Notes under the pieces: model-generated
The model's input: only the letters and a program-made list of their open reading frames with translations
Databases searched by the model: none
Told to the model about the DNA's origin: nothing
Shown here: positions 8,429 through 16,484 of the stretch, one piece after another
Layout: every line of letters starts with the position of its first letter
How positions within the stretch are numbered: position 1 is the stretch's first letter
Origin: Arthrobacter silviterrae
GTDB lineage: Bacteria; Actinomycetota; Actinomycetes; Actinomycetales; Micrococcaceae
Reading direction: 5' to 3'
Length of the DNA stretch: 64,000 bases
Assembly (NCBI RefSeq): GCF_011045165.1
Contig: NZ_JAAKZI010000013.1
Location: 42,622 to 106,621, forward strand
Translations under genes and position numbers: made by a program

Positions 8429-10133
8429 GGGCAGGGTGCACATCAACGCCCCCGAAGCAGGAGCAGGAGCCGAAGCCGGAGCCGAAGCCGGAGCCGAAGC
8501 CGAGGCAGCAGCGACAGCCGTGGCAAAACCAGGGCCCCGCTGGCTGCGCGACCCCTCGGCGGCGTTCACCCGCTCGGCCCTGGCCCGGCGGCTCATGGGC
8601 GCCTACCAAACCCCGCCCAGCCTGCGCCTCTGGTTCTGGCTGGGCCCGGCGCTGACGGCGGTGATCGGCGGCGTGCTGCGGTTTGTCCGGCTGGGCGATC
8701 CGCACGCGCTGGTGTTTGACGAGACGTATTACATCAAGGACGCGTACAGCTACCTCCAGAGCGGCTACGAGCGGAACTGGGCGGAGAAGGCGAACGACCT
8801 CTTCGTCAAGGGCAACTATTCCGGCCTCCAAACCTCGCCCGAGTACGTGGTGCACCCGCCCGTGGGCAAGTGGATGATCGCGTTTGGCATGTGGCTTTTC
8901 GGCCCGGACAGTTCCTTCGGGTGGCGGTTTTCGGCGGCGCTAATCGGCACGGTGTCCATCTTCCTGCTGGCCCTGATCGCGCAGAAAATGTTCCGCTCCA
9001 CCCTGCTGGGCGCCGTCGCGGGCCTGCTGTTCGCCGTCGACGGCCACGCGATTGTGCAGTCGCGCACCTCGCTGCTGGACATTTTTGTCATGTTTTGGGC
9101 GCTGGTGGCGTTTGGTGCGGTCCTGATGGACCGCGATGACGGACGACGCCGGCTGGCCGCCAGGCTTGCCTCCCTCGCCGCCCGCCGTGGCCAGGTGGGA
9201 CCGCGGGAGCTCCTGTACGGGCCGTGGCTGGGGTTCAGGTGGTGGCGCCTCGCGGCCGGAATCGCGCTGGGGCTGTGCATTGGCACGAAGTGGTCGGGGC
9301 TGTTTTTCCTGGCCGCGTTTGGCGTGATGAGCGTGGTCTGGGACATGAACGCGCGCCGCATTGCGGGTGTCAGGTACTGGATCACGGGCGCCATTCTCAA
9401 GGACGGCGCGGTGGCCTTCGTCAGCATGGTCCCGGTGGCGGCCGTGACGTACCTGGCCACGTGGACGGGCTGGTTCCTCTCCAAGGACGCCTACGACCGC
9501 AACTGGGCCGCCTCCAACCCGAGCCAGACGTGGGGCTGGATTCCGGCGTCGTTGCGGTCGCTGTGGCACTACCACTCCACCGCCTACGCCTTCCACACGG
9601 GCCTCTCCACCGACCACCCGTACAAGGCGAATGCGTGGTCGTGGCTGGTCATGGGCCGCCCCACGTCCTTTTATTCGCAGTACCCCGTCAAGGGCGAGGA
9701 CGGCTGCACGGTGGACAAGTGCGCCGCCATGGTCACCAGCCTGGGCAACCCGCTGATCTGGTGGGGCGGCTCGCTGGCCGTGCTGTTCCTGCTGGGCGTG
9801 TGGATCTTCCGCCGTGACTGGCGCGCCGCCGCCATCCTGGTGGGCTTCGGCGCCGGCTTCCTCCCGTGGCTGCTCTACCCGGAACGCACCATCTTCTTCT
9901 TCTACGCCATCGCCTACGAGCCCTACATGATCCTGGGCGTCACCATGGTGCTGGGCCTGGTGCTGGGCAGGGCGGACAGCCCACCGTGGAGGAGGCAGCA
10001 GAGCGCCCTGTTCGCCGGCATTTTCCTGGTCCTGGCGGTGGGCCTCAGCGCCTACTTCTACCCCATCTGGGCCGCCGAGCTCATCCCGTACGACTACTGG
10101 CGCCAGCACATGTGGATGCCCAGCTGGATCTGA
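8427..10133 (+). CDS. Dolichyl-phosphate-mannose--protein mannosyltransferase
   Basis: This is a GT39 (PMT) enzyme of about 568 residues that transfers mannose from a polyprenyl-phosphate donor to Ser/Thr of exported proteins. The diagnostic FDETYYIKDAYSYLQSG (acidic pair DE) lies near residue 100, VVHPPVGKWMI follows, and about ten membrane segments are visible up to the C-terminus. The N-terminus has a low-complexity Glu/Ala/Gly repeat. The start is either ATG 8427 or GTG 8436; a TAGCAT box favours a leaderless GTG 8436. It probably acts with the Sec pathway; the divergent rsmI arrangement is common in relatives. Confidence 0.92.
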   Translation: MGRVHINAPEAGAGAEAGAEAGAEAEAAATAVAKPGPRWLRDPSAAFTRSALARRLMGAYQTPPSLRLWFWLGPALTAVIGGVLRFVRLGDPHALVFDETYYIKDAYSYLQSGYERNWAEKANDLFVKGNYSGLQTSPEYVVHPPVGKWMIAFGMWLFGPDSSFGWRFSAALIGTVSIFLLALIAQKMFRSTLLGAVAGLLFAVDGHAIVQSRTSLLDIFVMFWALVAFGAVLMDRDDGRRRLAARLASLAARRGQVGPRELLYGPWLGFRWWRLAAGIALGLCIGTKWSGLFFLAAFGVMSVVWDMNARRIAGVRYWITGAILKDGAVAFVSMVPVAAVTYLATWTGWFLSKDAYDRNWAASNPSQTWGWIPASLRSLWHYHSTAYAFHTGLSTDHPYKANAWSWLVMGRPTSFYSQYPVKGEDGCTVDKCAAMVTSLGNPLIWWGGSLAVLFLLGVWIFRRDWRAAAILVGFGAGFLPWLLYPERTIFFFYAIAYEPYMILGVTMVLGLVLGRADSPPWRRQQSALFAGIFLVLAVGLSAYFYPIWAAELIPYDYWRQHMWMPSWI

Positions 10134-10215
10134 CAAGCACGACGGCGGCGCCCGGGCCGGGTGCCCGGGTCACCTTGGGTGCGGCCCGGGTTATGCCCAG
10201 CCGTGCCCATTCACT
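10134..10215. other. AAGCACGACGGCGG element after the mannosyltransferase gene
   Basis: An AAGCACGACGGCGG word follows the stop and is succeeded by GC-rich self-complementary sequence (10149-10170). The same word occurs in a hairpin after the carbonic anhydrase gene (62420) and, with one change, at the window end. It is probably a terminator-type element without a T tract. Confidence 0.45.
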
Positions 10216-10220
10216 AAGCT
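10215..10220 (+). promoter_or_regulatory. Possible -10 box upstream of the HPr-kinase-like gene
   Basis: TAAGCT lies about 60 bp before ATG 10280, leaving room for a short leader that ends in AGGA. Confidence 0.3.
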
Positions 10221-10279
10221 CGAGAAAGATTCCCCTTCTTCACTTTGACCCCACATCGACCCCAGCGACAGGACCCACC

Positions 10280-11386
10280 ATGCCAGGCACCGCCTCCTCC
10301 GTCCGCACGGATCCCGGCGGGGCCGCCGTCGAGCCTGCAACGGTGCAGGTGACAGCGCTGGGTGTGCCGATCGACGTCACGGGGCTGTCCGCCGAGGAAG
10401 CTGCGGGATTCCGGGCGGCGTGGTCGCGCTGCCTGGCCCGCGGCACGGAGGCCGCCGGCACGGTGGCCGCCGGCACCGTGGCGCGCATTACCGGGAGCTT
10501 TGACCGCGCGGACGAGCACCTCACCTCCACCATCACGCTCACCGCCATCGACCAGCTGGCGGGCAGGCTCATGATGTTCCACGCGTGCGGCCTTGCCGAT
10601 TCCACCGGCGCCACGGTGGCGTTCATTGCGCCGTCGGGCACGGGCAAAACAACGGTGGCGCGGACCCTCGGCACCGGCCTGGGCTACGTGAGCGACGAAA
10701 CCATCGCCGTGGATGAGGAACTGCGGATCGTCCCCTACCCCAAACCGTTTTCCGTCAAGCAGCCCGAAGCCGGCCTGCCGAAACTGCAGCAGGGCCCGCA
10801 CAGTTTCCCGCTGGGCCGCACGCCAGCGAAGCCGTTCCTGCGGGCCATCACGCTGCTTTCCAGGCACGACGGCGGCGGCCCCGTGGTGCTGGAAGCCGTC
10901 CCCCTGGTGGAAGCTGTCCTGGAACTGACGCCGCAGCTGTCCGCCCTGGCGAGCCTGGACCGCGGGCTGGTGCAGCTGTGCCGCATGATTGACGCGTGCG
11001 GCGGTGTGACGCGGATCCGCTATTCGGAGGCGGCCGGCATCCGCGAAGTGTTGCCTGAGCTGTCCGCCCCTTCCGGTGCCGGGACGGACCCGTGGACGGC
11101 GCTGGAGCTGGACCGTTCTGACACGGGCCTGCGGACAGGGGTACGGCGCGCGGCTGCGCGGGACGCGGTGGAGGTGGCCGGCGTCGTGCTGGTGCTGGTG
11201 AACACCCAGGTCATGGAGCTGGGGCCGCTGGGCGGGATCATCTGGGAGCTGGCGGCCGGGTGGACCAGCCGCGATGAGGTTCTGGCGGGCGTGGTGGAGA
11301 GGATTGGCGGCCATCCGGATGCCGCGCAGCTGATTGGCGCCGCCCTGGACGAGCTGGTGGCCAAGGGCGTGCTGGAACAGGCCTGA
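10280..11386 (+). CDS. HPr-kinase-like P-loop protein fused to a PqqD-like domain
   Basis: The 368-residue protein has a central P-loop (APSGTGKTT, near residue 120) in a context like that of HPr kinase homologues, followed by SDETIAVDEE and the YPKPFSVK stretch. The last 85 residues (from about VLVNTQVMELGPLGG) resemble PqqD-like peptide-binding domains. Such domains bind leader peptides of ribosomally made modified peptides, and HPr-kinase homologues occur in lasso peptide loci, but no peptide gene or modifying enzyme is visible nearby. No HPr-type Ser phosphorylation function should be assumed. ATG 10280 has AGGA at good distance. The gene stands alone. Confidence 0.72.
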   Translation: MPGTASSVRTDPGGAAVEPATVQVTALGVPIDVTGLSAEEAAGFRAAWSRCLARGTEAAGTVAAGTVARITGSFDRADEHLTSTITLTAIDQLAGRLMMFHACGLADSTGATVAFIAPSGTGKTTVARTLGTGLGYVSDETIAVDEELRIVPYPKPFSVKQPEAGLPKLQQGPHSFPLGRTPAKPFLRAITLLSRHDGGGPVVLEAVPLVEAVLELTPQLSALASLDRGLVQLCRMIDACGGVTRIRYSEAAGIREVLPELSAPSGAGTDPWTALELDRSDTGLRTGVRRAAARDAVEVAGVVLVLVNTQVMELGPLGGIIWELAAGWTSRDEVLAGVVERIGGHPDAAQLIGAALDELVAKGVLEQA

Positions 11387-11639
11387 CGCTTGGCGGCAAT
11401 TGCGGTTCCCGAATCCGCCCATGAATGTACATGTAAGTCATGTAAGACGTGAATTTGTGTTTAGGCTGCGGGGAGCCCGGTGGCGCTTGTCATCAGGTAG
11501 CCGTCAGCCGCAGGCCCAGCGTGGCGGCCTTGAACCTGGCCGGTGTCCTGCGCTGCCCCTCGCCGATTGCGGTGCCCTCGCGGATTGCGGTGCCAACCCG
11601 CTGCTCAACCGGGCACGCGCGCCGACTGCGGTGCCACCC

Positions 11640-11706
11640 CGCACCGACGGTGTATCTTCTCGGTGCGTTCGCGGGTTCGCCCCGCAGGCGTGAAATCGTC
11701 CGCGGA
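11640..11706. repeat. Dispersed repeat family C, copy 1
   Basis: The stretch beginning CGGTGTATCTTCTCGGTGCG and ending near the word GAAATCG is closely similar to 44190-44254. Both copies are intergenic. Confidence 0.65.
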
Positions 11707-11786
11707 TCCGCCGTTCTCGCAGTTTGGCTCCGTCCTCAGGCCCACTAGTCAGGCACCCGCCCAGCGCTTTCGCAAGCTCGCACTTC

Positions 11787-11876
11787 CCGCTGGGGCAAAA
11801 CCCATGCCGACTTTGTCCCCCGGTGCACCCGGGGCCAAACTGGCATTGGGCTGTGCCCCACAGGAAAGTCCGCGAA
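11787..11876. repeat. Dispersed repeat family D, copy 1
   Basis: The words GGGGCAAAACCC, CCCCCGGTGCAC and TGCCCCACAGGAAAG occur in the same order as at 42432-42535. GC-rich inverted words within it could form hairpins. Confidence 0.7.
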
Positions 11877-11910
11877 CACCCCGGCAAGCTCGACGGCGGC
11901 GTCCCTCGCC

Positions 11911-11940
11911 AGCAACCAGCAACCAGCAACCAGCAACCAG
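11911..11940. repeat. AGCAACC tandem repeat
   Basis: Four exact 7-bp units lie just beyond the 3' end of the signal peptidase gene. Confidence 0.85.
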
Positions 11941-11951
11941 CGCCCGAAACC

Positions 11952-12671
11952 CTAGTGAACCCCGCCGATCCGGTTCAGCGGCAATACAGTAGCAACCGTC
12001 TTGCCAATGACCTTCCCCAGCGGCACCAGTTTCAGGCAGCCTTCCGCCGAGTCCTTGCCGCGGCAGCCGTAAACGGAGTCGTTGGAGTTGCCGCGGTGGT
12101 CGCCCATCACCAGCAGCTGTCCCTTGGGCACCGTGACGGGAGGGAAACAGCGGGCACTGCGCGTCGCCGTCGTGCAGCCAAGGGTGGCGGAGAACGGCAG
12201 GTTCCCGTAAATGTACGGCTCGTTTTGGGGCACGCCGTTGACCACCACCAAGCCGCCGGCGCTGCAGCAGTCCACCACGTCGCCGGGGATGCCGATCACG
12301 CGCTTGACCAGAAAGTCGCCGTGCGAGGGACCGATCCCCGTCACGTCGCCCACGTACTTCACGGCCTCCTTGAGCGGATTGGAGGAGGCGGGCTTGGGCT
12401 CGTGCCAGTCGGCGGTCGCGGAGAAAACCACCACATCGCCGCGCGCCGGCACTCCCCCGGCGTACGCGGCGCGGTTGACCAGGATCCGGTCCCCCACCTG
12501 CAACGTGGTTTCCATGGACCCGGACGGCACCACATACAGCTTCACAAAAAACGCCTGCACCAGCGCAATGACCACCACGGCGGCCAGCAGGTTCAGCACC
12601 AAGGTCACCGCCAGGTTGTGCCGGAGGCGGTACCAGAGGGACGGGGCGGACGGCTGCACTTTACGGGCCAT
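11952..12671 (-). CDS. lepB: Signal peptidase I
   Basis: This is a type I signal peptidase (239 residues) that removes signal peptides outside the membrane. One N-terminal membrane helix (about residues 20-42) is followed by PSGSMETTLQVGDR, which holds the catalytic Ser, and DFLVKRVIGIPGD, which holds the catalytic Lys. The late motif MGDHRGNSNDS is also present. ATG 12671 (MARKVQPS) is preferred over a TTG 69 nt upstream because it gives the usual short cytoplasmic tail and has GAAGGAT upstream. The gene is divergent from the phosphatase gene. Confidence 0.94.
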   Translation of the reverse strand: MARKVQPSAPSLWYRLRHNLAVTLVLNLLAAVVVIALVQAFFVKLYVVPSGSMETTLQVGDRILVNRAAYAGGVPARGDVVVFSATADWHEPKPASSNPLKEAVKYVGDVTGIGPSHGDFLVKRVIGIPGDVVDCCSAGGLVVVNGVPQNEPYIYGNLPFSATLGCTTATRSARCFPPVTVPKGQLLVMGDHRGNSNDSVYGCRGKDSAEGCLKLVPLGKVIGKTVATVLPLNRIGGVH

Positions 12672-12759
12672 GCGTGGCGGGATCCTTCGGCTGGTTTGGC
12701 GGGATTGCGCGGCTAAATGCAGCCGAAATTGGGGGTCCAAACCATTCTAGCAATCCGGA

Positions 12760-12765
12760 TATGAT
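12760..12765 (+). promoter_or_regulatory. Putative -10 box of the tyrosine phosphatase gene
   Basis: TATGAT ends 6 bp before ATG 12772 and no ribosome-binding site is visible, so a leaderless transcript is likely. Confidence 0.55.
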
Positions 12766-12771
12766 CAATTG

Positions 12772-13365
12772 ATGATTCGATTGCTGACCGTGTGCACCGG
12801 GAACATCTGCCGTTCCCCCTACGCCGAGCGGATGCTCCAAAAGGAATTCGATGCCCTCCACCCCGGCCTGTTCGAGGTGGCCAGCGCCGGCACCGCATCG
12901 ATGGCCGGCGACGGCATGGAAGCAGAATCCGCACAGTTGCTCACGGCCCTGGGCGGCTCCAGCGAAGGCTTCATCTCCCGCCAGCTGACCCCGCAAATCC
13001 TGGCCGGCAGCGAGCTGGTGCTGGCCATGACCGTGGCCCACCGCGACGCCGTGATCCGCCTGAGCCCGCGCATGCTCAAGCGCGCCTATACCCTCATTGA
13101 GTTTGCGCGGATCCTTCGCACCCTTAAGTCCGACGCCGGCGCCCAGGTCCCGCTGGGAGGCTCGCCTGAGCAGGTGGAGGCACGGTGGGCTGCCATGCCG
13201 GGCCTGGCCGCCACGTTCCGTTCGTCGTCGCGCCCGTCTGCGGCGGGTGACGACGTGGTGGACCCCTACCTGCGCAGCTCCACGACCCACCAGCGGATGG
13301 TGGAGGAGATCATGCCCGCAGTGGAGGAGATTGTCGCGTTTGAGGCGTGGTGCAGCGGGGGCTAA
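12772..13365 (+). CDS. Low-molecular-weight protein-tyrosine phosphatase
   Basis: The P-loop signature CTGNICRSPYAE (C-x5-R-S) is at the N-terminus, and DPYLRSS near residue 163 supplies the general-acid Asp. At 197 residues it is somewhat longer than the usual 150, with an insertion in the middle. In exopolysaccharide loci such enzymes (Wzb/Etp type) dephosphorylate the BY-kinase; a BY-kinase is encoded at 14823-16484, separated only by the HTH/SecB-like insert. ATG 12772 lies 6 bp after TATGAT, supporting a leaderless start. Confidence 0.92.
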   Translation: MIRLLTVCTGNICRSPYAERMLQKEFDALHPGLFEVASAGTASMAGDGMEAESAQLLTALGGSSEGFISRQLTPQILAGSELVLAMTVAHRDAVIRLSPRMLKRAYTLIEFARILRTLKSDAGAQVPLGGSPEQVEARWAAMPGLAATFRSSSRPSAAGDDVVDPYLRSSTTHQRMVEEIMPAVEEIVAFEAWCSGG

Positions 13366-13399
13366 CTGCGGGACAGAGAGGAACAGGTGAACGCGATTC

Positions 13400-13555
13400 A
13401 TGGAAGATTCGGGTTGGTTACGGGTTAGCGATGTCCGCAAGGAAGTCCACAAAGATATCTTTGCCGTGCTGTTGGAGCTGGAATCATCTGGTTGGAAGCT
13501 TCGTCGCGACGCCATGCGCTGCCCTGACCGGCACGAACTGATGCGGCACAGATGA
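13400..13555 (+). CDS. Small ORF upstream of the HTH/SecB-like pair
   Basis: A 51-codon frame from ATG 13400 encodes a basic peptide containing VRKEVHKDIFAVLLELESSG and GWKLRR. The amphipathic stretch looks like real protein, and the ending is abrupt and rich in Arg, His and Cys. It may be a truncated small toxin of HicA-like size, but no catalytic motif is present and this is a guess. Its stop codon lies inside the palindromic operator of the next gene. No good ribosome-binding site is visible. Confidence 0.4.
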   Translation: MEDSGWLRVSDVRKEVHKDIFAVLLELESSGWKLRRDAMRCPDRHELMRHR

Positions 13556-13584
13556 TGGGGTGTTGTCAATTGACAACACCCCAT
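13555..13584. promoter_or_regulatory. Perfect 30-bp palindromic operator
   Basis: The sequence is a perfect inverted repeat centred between 13569 and 13570, with core TTGTCAATTGACAA. It contains the TTGACA -35 box (13570-13575) of the promoter for the HTH gene, so the HTH protein is the obvious candidate repressor. Confidence 0.8.
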
Positions 13585-13599
13585 TGACCGGGTAAATAT
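13570..13599 (+). promoter_or_regulatory. Promoter of the HTH/SecB-like pair
   Basis: TTGACA (13570-13575), a 17-bp spacer, then TAAATA (13593-13598). Transcription would begin at or near ATG 13606. The operator covers the -35 box. Confidence 0.6.
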
Positions 13600-13605
13600 G
13601 GGAGC

Positions 13606-14220
13606 ATGAACATTGTGGACAAGATTGAAATTCGGCTACTCGTTGATGCGCTGTCGGAGTCTGAGGAGGACTTCCTTGCCGACGAACTTGATGCCCACAT
13701 TGCCGTTCATGGTTCACAGACTTTTGCCACATTCCTGCTGACCGGGGAACTCCAAGAGTCGTGGCCTAATCTTCTGGCCGCGATGCAAGCACGTGGGATT
13801 TCCGCTCATTCGGTGGTGCAGGATTTAGTGACCACAACGGAGATTGCCGACCGCCTGGGAGTGAGCCGCCAAGCTGTCAACAACTGGATTCGCGGCACCC
13901 GGAAGGCAGAAAAGACCTTCCCTGAACCGTCAGTAATTTCCGGGGTATCACTCTGGGACTGGGGCAAAGTTGCCACCTGGGCCCGATCCAATTCTGGGTA
14001 TGGTGAAATGGTCCGCTATCCGTCACAGGACGAAATTGCCATCATCAATGGACGCTTGGCCGAAGAACGTTTGAGCCAATCTGGATGGATCACGGCGCGC
14101 ATCGGACTGGACATGGACATCGAGTCTGGTCACATTCGAGTCGCTGTCAGGGATGACGACGTAACGCGACGGGACCATGCTGATCATGAAGATCCTTCCT
14201 ATTTTGCGGTAACCGCATGA
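13606..14220 (+). CDS. HTH protein, probable antitoxin or autoregulator
   Basis: The 204-residue protein has a central helix-turn-helix, TTTEIADRLGVSRQAVNNWI (about residues 77-96), followed by an RGTRKAEKTFPEP stretch like those of excisionase-type domains. The N-terminal 70 residues are helical and acidic; the C-terminal 60 residues carry no known motif. It overlaps the SecB-like gene by 4 nt (ATGA), so the two are co-translated. In toxin-antitoxin-chaperone loci the SecB-like chaperone protects an HTH antitoxin; this pair matches two of the three parts. The toxin is missing or not recognised. Codon usage is less GC-biased than in neighbouring core genes. Confidence 0.75.
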   Translation: MNIVDKIEIRLLVDALSESEEDFLADELDAHIAVHGSQTFATFLLTGELQESWPNLLAAMQARGISAHSVVQDLVTTTEIADRLGVSRQAVNNWIRGTRKAEKTFPEPSVISGVSLWDWGKVATWARSNSGYGEMVRYPSQDEIAIINGRLAEERLSQSGWITARIGLDMDIESGHIRVAVRDDDVTRRDHADHEDPSYFAVTA

Positions 14221-14687
14221 GTACCCCCAAAAGGCCCGCACTTAACAATGCAATCGAGATCGCCACGCACTCCACGCTGAAGGACATCGGATTTCTGGAA
14301 GAGTCCGCCCGGCACTTCGATGGTCACTTCGAAGAAGCGTCGCCGCCGTCGCTAAACCAGCAATTTTCCACTGAATTCAACCTCATGGTCCGCGCCGACG
14401 AGTCGACCCTGCACGCCCGTCTTTCTGTGCGGATCACGACTCAGAATGGTGAAGTCCGCTCGGAAGCTGTCGGTCAATGGGACTTCGACAACAAATACTC
14501 GGTCTCCGACGAAGCCGCCTTCGACTTTGGCAATAGGGTTTCCGTGTTCGCGCTCTTCCCGTATCTCCGTGAATCCGTTCACCTGCTATCGGCGCGAGTC
14601 CTACGAGAACCCCTGCTTCTACCAACCGTGCGTCAAGGCGAGATGAGTTTCGGCCAGAAGCCCGCTCAAAGCACCGGCCTCGATTGA
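14217..14687 (+). CDS. SecB-like chaperone
   Basis: The 156-residue protein resembles the SecB family, especially the C-terminal stretch FALFPYLRESVHLLSARVL followed by PLLLPTV, which parallels the LFPYARE...L.LAPV region of SecB. Its central part has alternating strand-like segments, as expected. SecB is not a general feature of Actinobacteria; the known actinobacterial example (Rv1957 of Mycobacterium tuberculosis) belongs to a toxin-antitoxin-chaperone system. Here it is coupled to an HTH gene, which supports that reading. Homology was judged by eye only. Confidence 0.68.
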   Translation: MSTPKRPALNNAIEIATHSTLKDIGFLEESARHFDGHFEEASPPSLNQQFSTEFNLMVRADESTLHARLSVRITTQNGEVRSEAVGQWDFDNKYSVSDEAAFDFGNRVSVFALFPYLRESVHLLSARVLREPLLLPTVRQGEMSFGQKPAQSTGLD

Positions 14688-14758
14688 TCCATAGGGCGAC
14701 TGCACCGCTTAGCTTCTCTTAGCTCCTGAATCTCGCCCCGGACACGCACGCCAACAAC

Positions 14759-14802
14759 AAAGGGACCCTCCCCGGAACATGAAGTCCGGACGGGGTCCCT
14801 TT
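14759..14802. terminator. Bidirectional terminator-type hairpin
   Basis: AAAGGGACCC (14759-14768) pairs with GGGTCCCTTT (14793-14802), and the CCCCGGA/TCCGG words between extend the stem. Flanking A and T runs would make it work on either strand. It lies between the convergent SecB-like and BY-kinase genes. Confidence 0.8.
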
Positions 14803-14822
14803 GCGAAAACGGTGAAACCGGC

Positions 14823-16484
14823 CTACAGGTGGCGGGTCAAACGCCGGGGCACGGTTTCGTCGTCCACCGGGTGCAGCAGGCGTTCGAAGTCCTGGGCCGC
14901 GCCGGTCAGCTGCGGCTCTTCAGCATCGGCGTAGTATTCCTTGACCGGCGTGGTCAGGGGCTCGGCCGGCGCGTGGTTGCGGCGCACCTTCTTGCCCTTG
15001 ACACCCTTGACACCCTTGGAACCAGCAGCAGCACCAGAAGCCTTGTCTTGGCGGTAGTAGTACGACTTTCCGTAGTACCCGTAGCCGGCAGCTTGTCCGC
15101 CCGAGGTGGGCACGCGGTTCAGCACGGCGCCGAGCAGCGGGGCGTTGACCTTGGACAGGGTGCTGACAGCCTTCTCCAGCTCGTCAATGGTCGTCTTGCC
15201 GGCACCGGCCACCACAAGGGCGCCGTCCGTGGCGCGGGCCAGGATGGCGGCGTCCGTAACGGGCAGCAGCGGCGGGGCGTCAATGAGGACCACGGCCTCC
15301 TTGGCCAGCGCATCCAGCAGACGCTTCATGGACTGCGAACCGAGCAGCTCGCTGGGGTTCGGCGGGATCCGGCCGGCGCCAAGCACAGCAAGAGCCGGCA
15401 CGGGCCCGTAAACCTGCAGGACGTCGTCGAGCGTTGCCTGTCCGCTGAGGATGTCCGTCAGTCCGCCACCGCCGGCGAGGCCGAAGAACTCGGAAACCAC
15501 GGGGCGGCGGAGGTCGCCGTCGATGAGGATGACCTTCTCGCCCGTTGCCGCAATGGTCACGGCCAGGTTCGCGGCAATGGTCGACTTGCCTTCGCTGGGG
15601 ATGGAGCTGGTGATGACGATGACACGCGGCGGGTTGTCCACGTTCATGTAGTGCAGGTTGGTGCGCAGTTCACGCAGGGCCTCGGAAAGCGCATAGCCCT
15701 CGGAGTTCGCGTGGTTGATCTGGCCGTTCTCCACCACGTGCTGGCCGTTGCGGAGGCGATCGTCCACGGGGATGGTGCCCACCACGGAGGTGCCGATGAC
15801 GCGCTCCACCATTTCAATGGAGCGGATGCGGCGGTCCAGGTGGTTGCGGACCAGGGCGTAGGCCACGCCGATGATTAGGCCGGCCAGTGCGCCCAGGATC
15901 AGGGACAGCTTCTTGTTCGGCGAGGTGGGGAAGGTGGGCAGCGGGGCGTCGCCCAGCGCCACCACCTTGATGATGGAATCCGCCGCGGCGGGCTGGCCCT
16001 TGACAGGCGTGGTCGATTCAAGCACCTTCACCTGGTCGGCGAGCGCCACAACCCACGCGTTGGCCAGGCTCTGTGCCTCTTGGGCGGAGTCGGCGGTGGC
16101 CGTGATCTTGATCTGCGGGGTGTCCTTCGCGGACGTAACCGTGATCTGCTTGAGCAGCGCATCCGGCTTGACGTCCAGCTTCAGCGAGCTGATGACGGCA
16201 TCCGCCACCGGACGCGAACTGGCGAAGCTGGCGTAGCTGGTGGCCTTCGACTTGGCCAGGTTGTCCCCCGCCAGTGCTGAGCCCATATTGTCCCCACCGG
16301 GGATTGAAACGTAGCCAACAGAATTGGATGAGTACGTTGGCGTCTGCGTAAAAATCCACCCAGCACTGCAAAGAATGCCGATAAGCGTTAGTGCAACGAC
16401 CCCCATCCAGTGTTGCCGAAAAACGCGGACATAGTCCATCACATCGAGGGACTTTTCCGCGCTACCTAATTGCTCGTCTTCCAA
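14823..16484 (-). CDS. Polysaccharide biosynthesis tyrosine autokinase (BY-kinase)
   Basis: This 553-residue protein joins a Wzz-type chain-length domain (membrane helices near residues 27-47 and 195-215) to a cytoplasmic BY-kinase domain. Walker A is SSIPSEGKSTIAANLA, Walker A' is ILIDGDLRRP and Walker B is VVLIDAPPLLPVTDA. A tyrosine cluster, YGYYGKSYYYRQ, follows the kinase domain and is the probable autophosphorylation site. It controls export or length of a surface polysaccharide. The cognate phosphatase may be the one at 12772. The start used is TTG 16484; GTG 16442 and ATG 16439 are alternatives. No polysaccharide genes adjoin it. Confidence 0.92.
   Translation of the reverse strand: MEDEQLGSAEKSLDVMDYVRVFRQHWMGVVALTLIGILCSAGWIFTQTPTYSSNSVGYVSIPGGDNMGSALAGDNLAKSKATSYASFASSRPVADAVISSLKLDVKPDALLKQITVTSAKDTPQIKITATADSAQEAQSLANAWVVALADQVKVLESTTPVKGQPAAADSIIKVVALGDAPLPTFPTSPNKKLSLILGALAGLIIGVAYALVRNHLDRRIRSIEMVERVIGTSVVGTIPVDDRLRNGQHVVENGQINHANSEGYALSEALRELRTNLHYMNVDNPPRVIVITSSIPSEGKSTIAANLAVTIAATGEKVILIDGDLRRPVVSEFFGLAGGGGLTDILSGQATLDDVLQVYGPVPALAVLGAGRIPPNPSELLGSQSMKRLLDALAKEAVVLIDAPPLLPVTDAAILARATDGALVVAGAGKTTIDELEKAVSTLSKVNAPLLGAVLNRVPTSGGQAAGYGYYGKSYYYRQDKASGAAAGSKGVKGVKGKKVRRNHAPAEPLTTPVKEYYADAEEPQLTGAAQDFERLLHPVDDETVPRRLTRHL

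Larger units (their letters stand above)
11387..11951. other. Non-coding repeat-rich spacer
   Basis: No convincing gene is seen. The spacer holds three copies of a GATTGCGGTGCC-like word (11559-11633), a 60-bp block shared with 44190-44254, a block shared with 42432-42535, and an AGCAACC tandem array. The open frames here have skewed composition and no family resemblance. Confidence 0.7.

Noticed and set aside
11420..11693. Frame beginning MNVHVSHVRREF near the HPr-kinase-like/PqqD-like gene, considered as a peptide precursor
   Set aside because: It runs through repeat DNA (GATTGCGGTGCC words), has no leader/core layout and no family likeness; composition is that of random GC-rich DNA.
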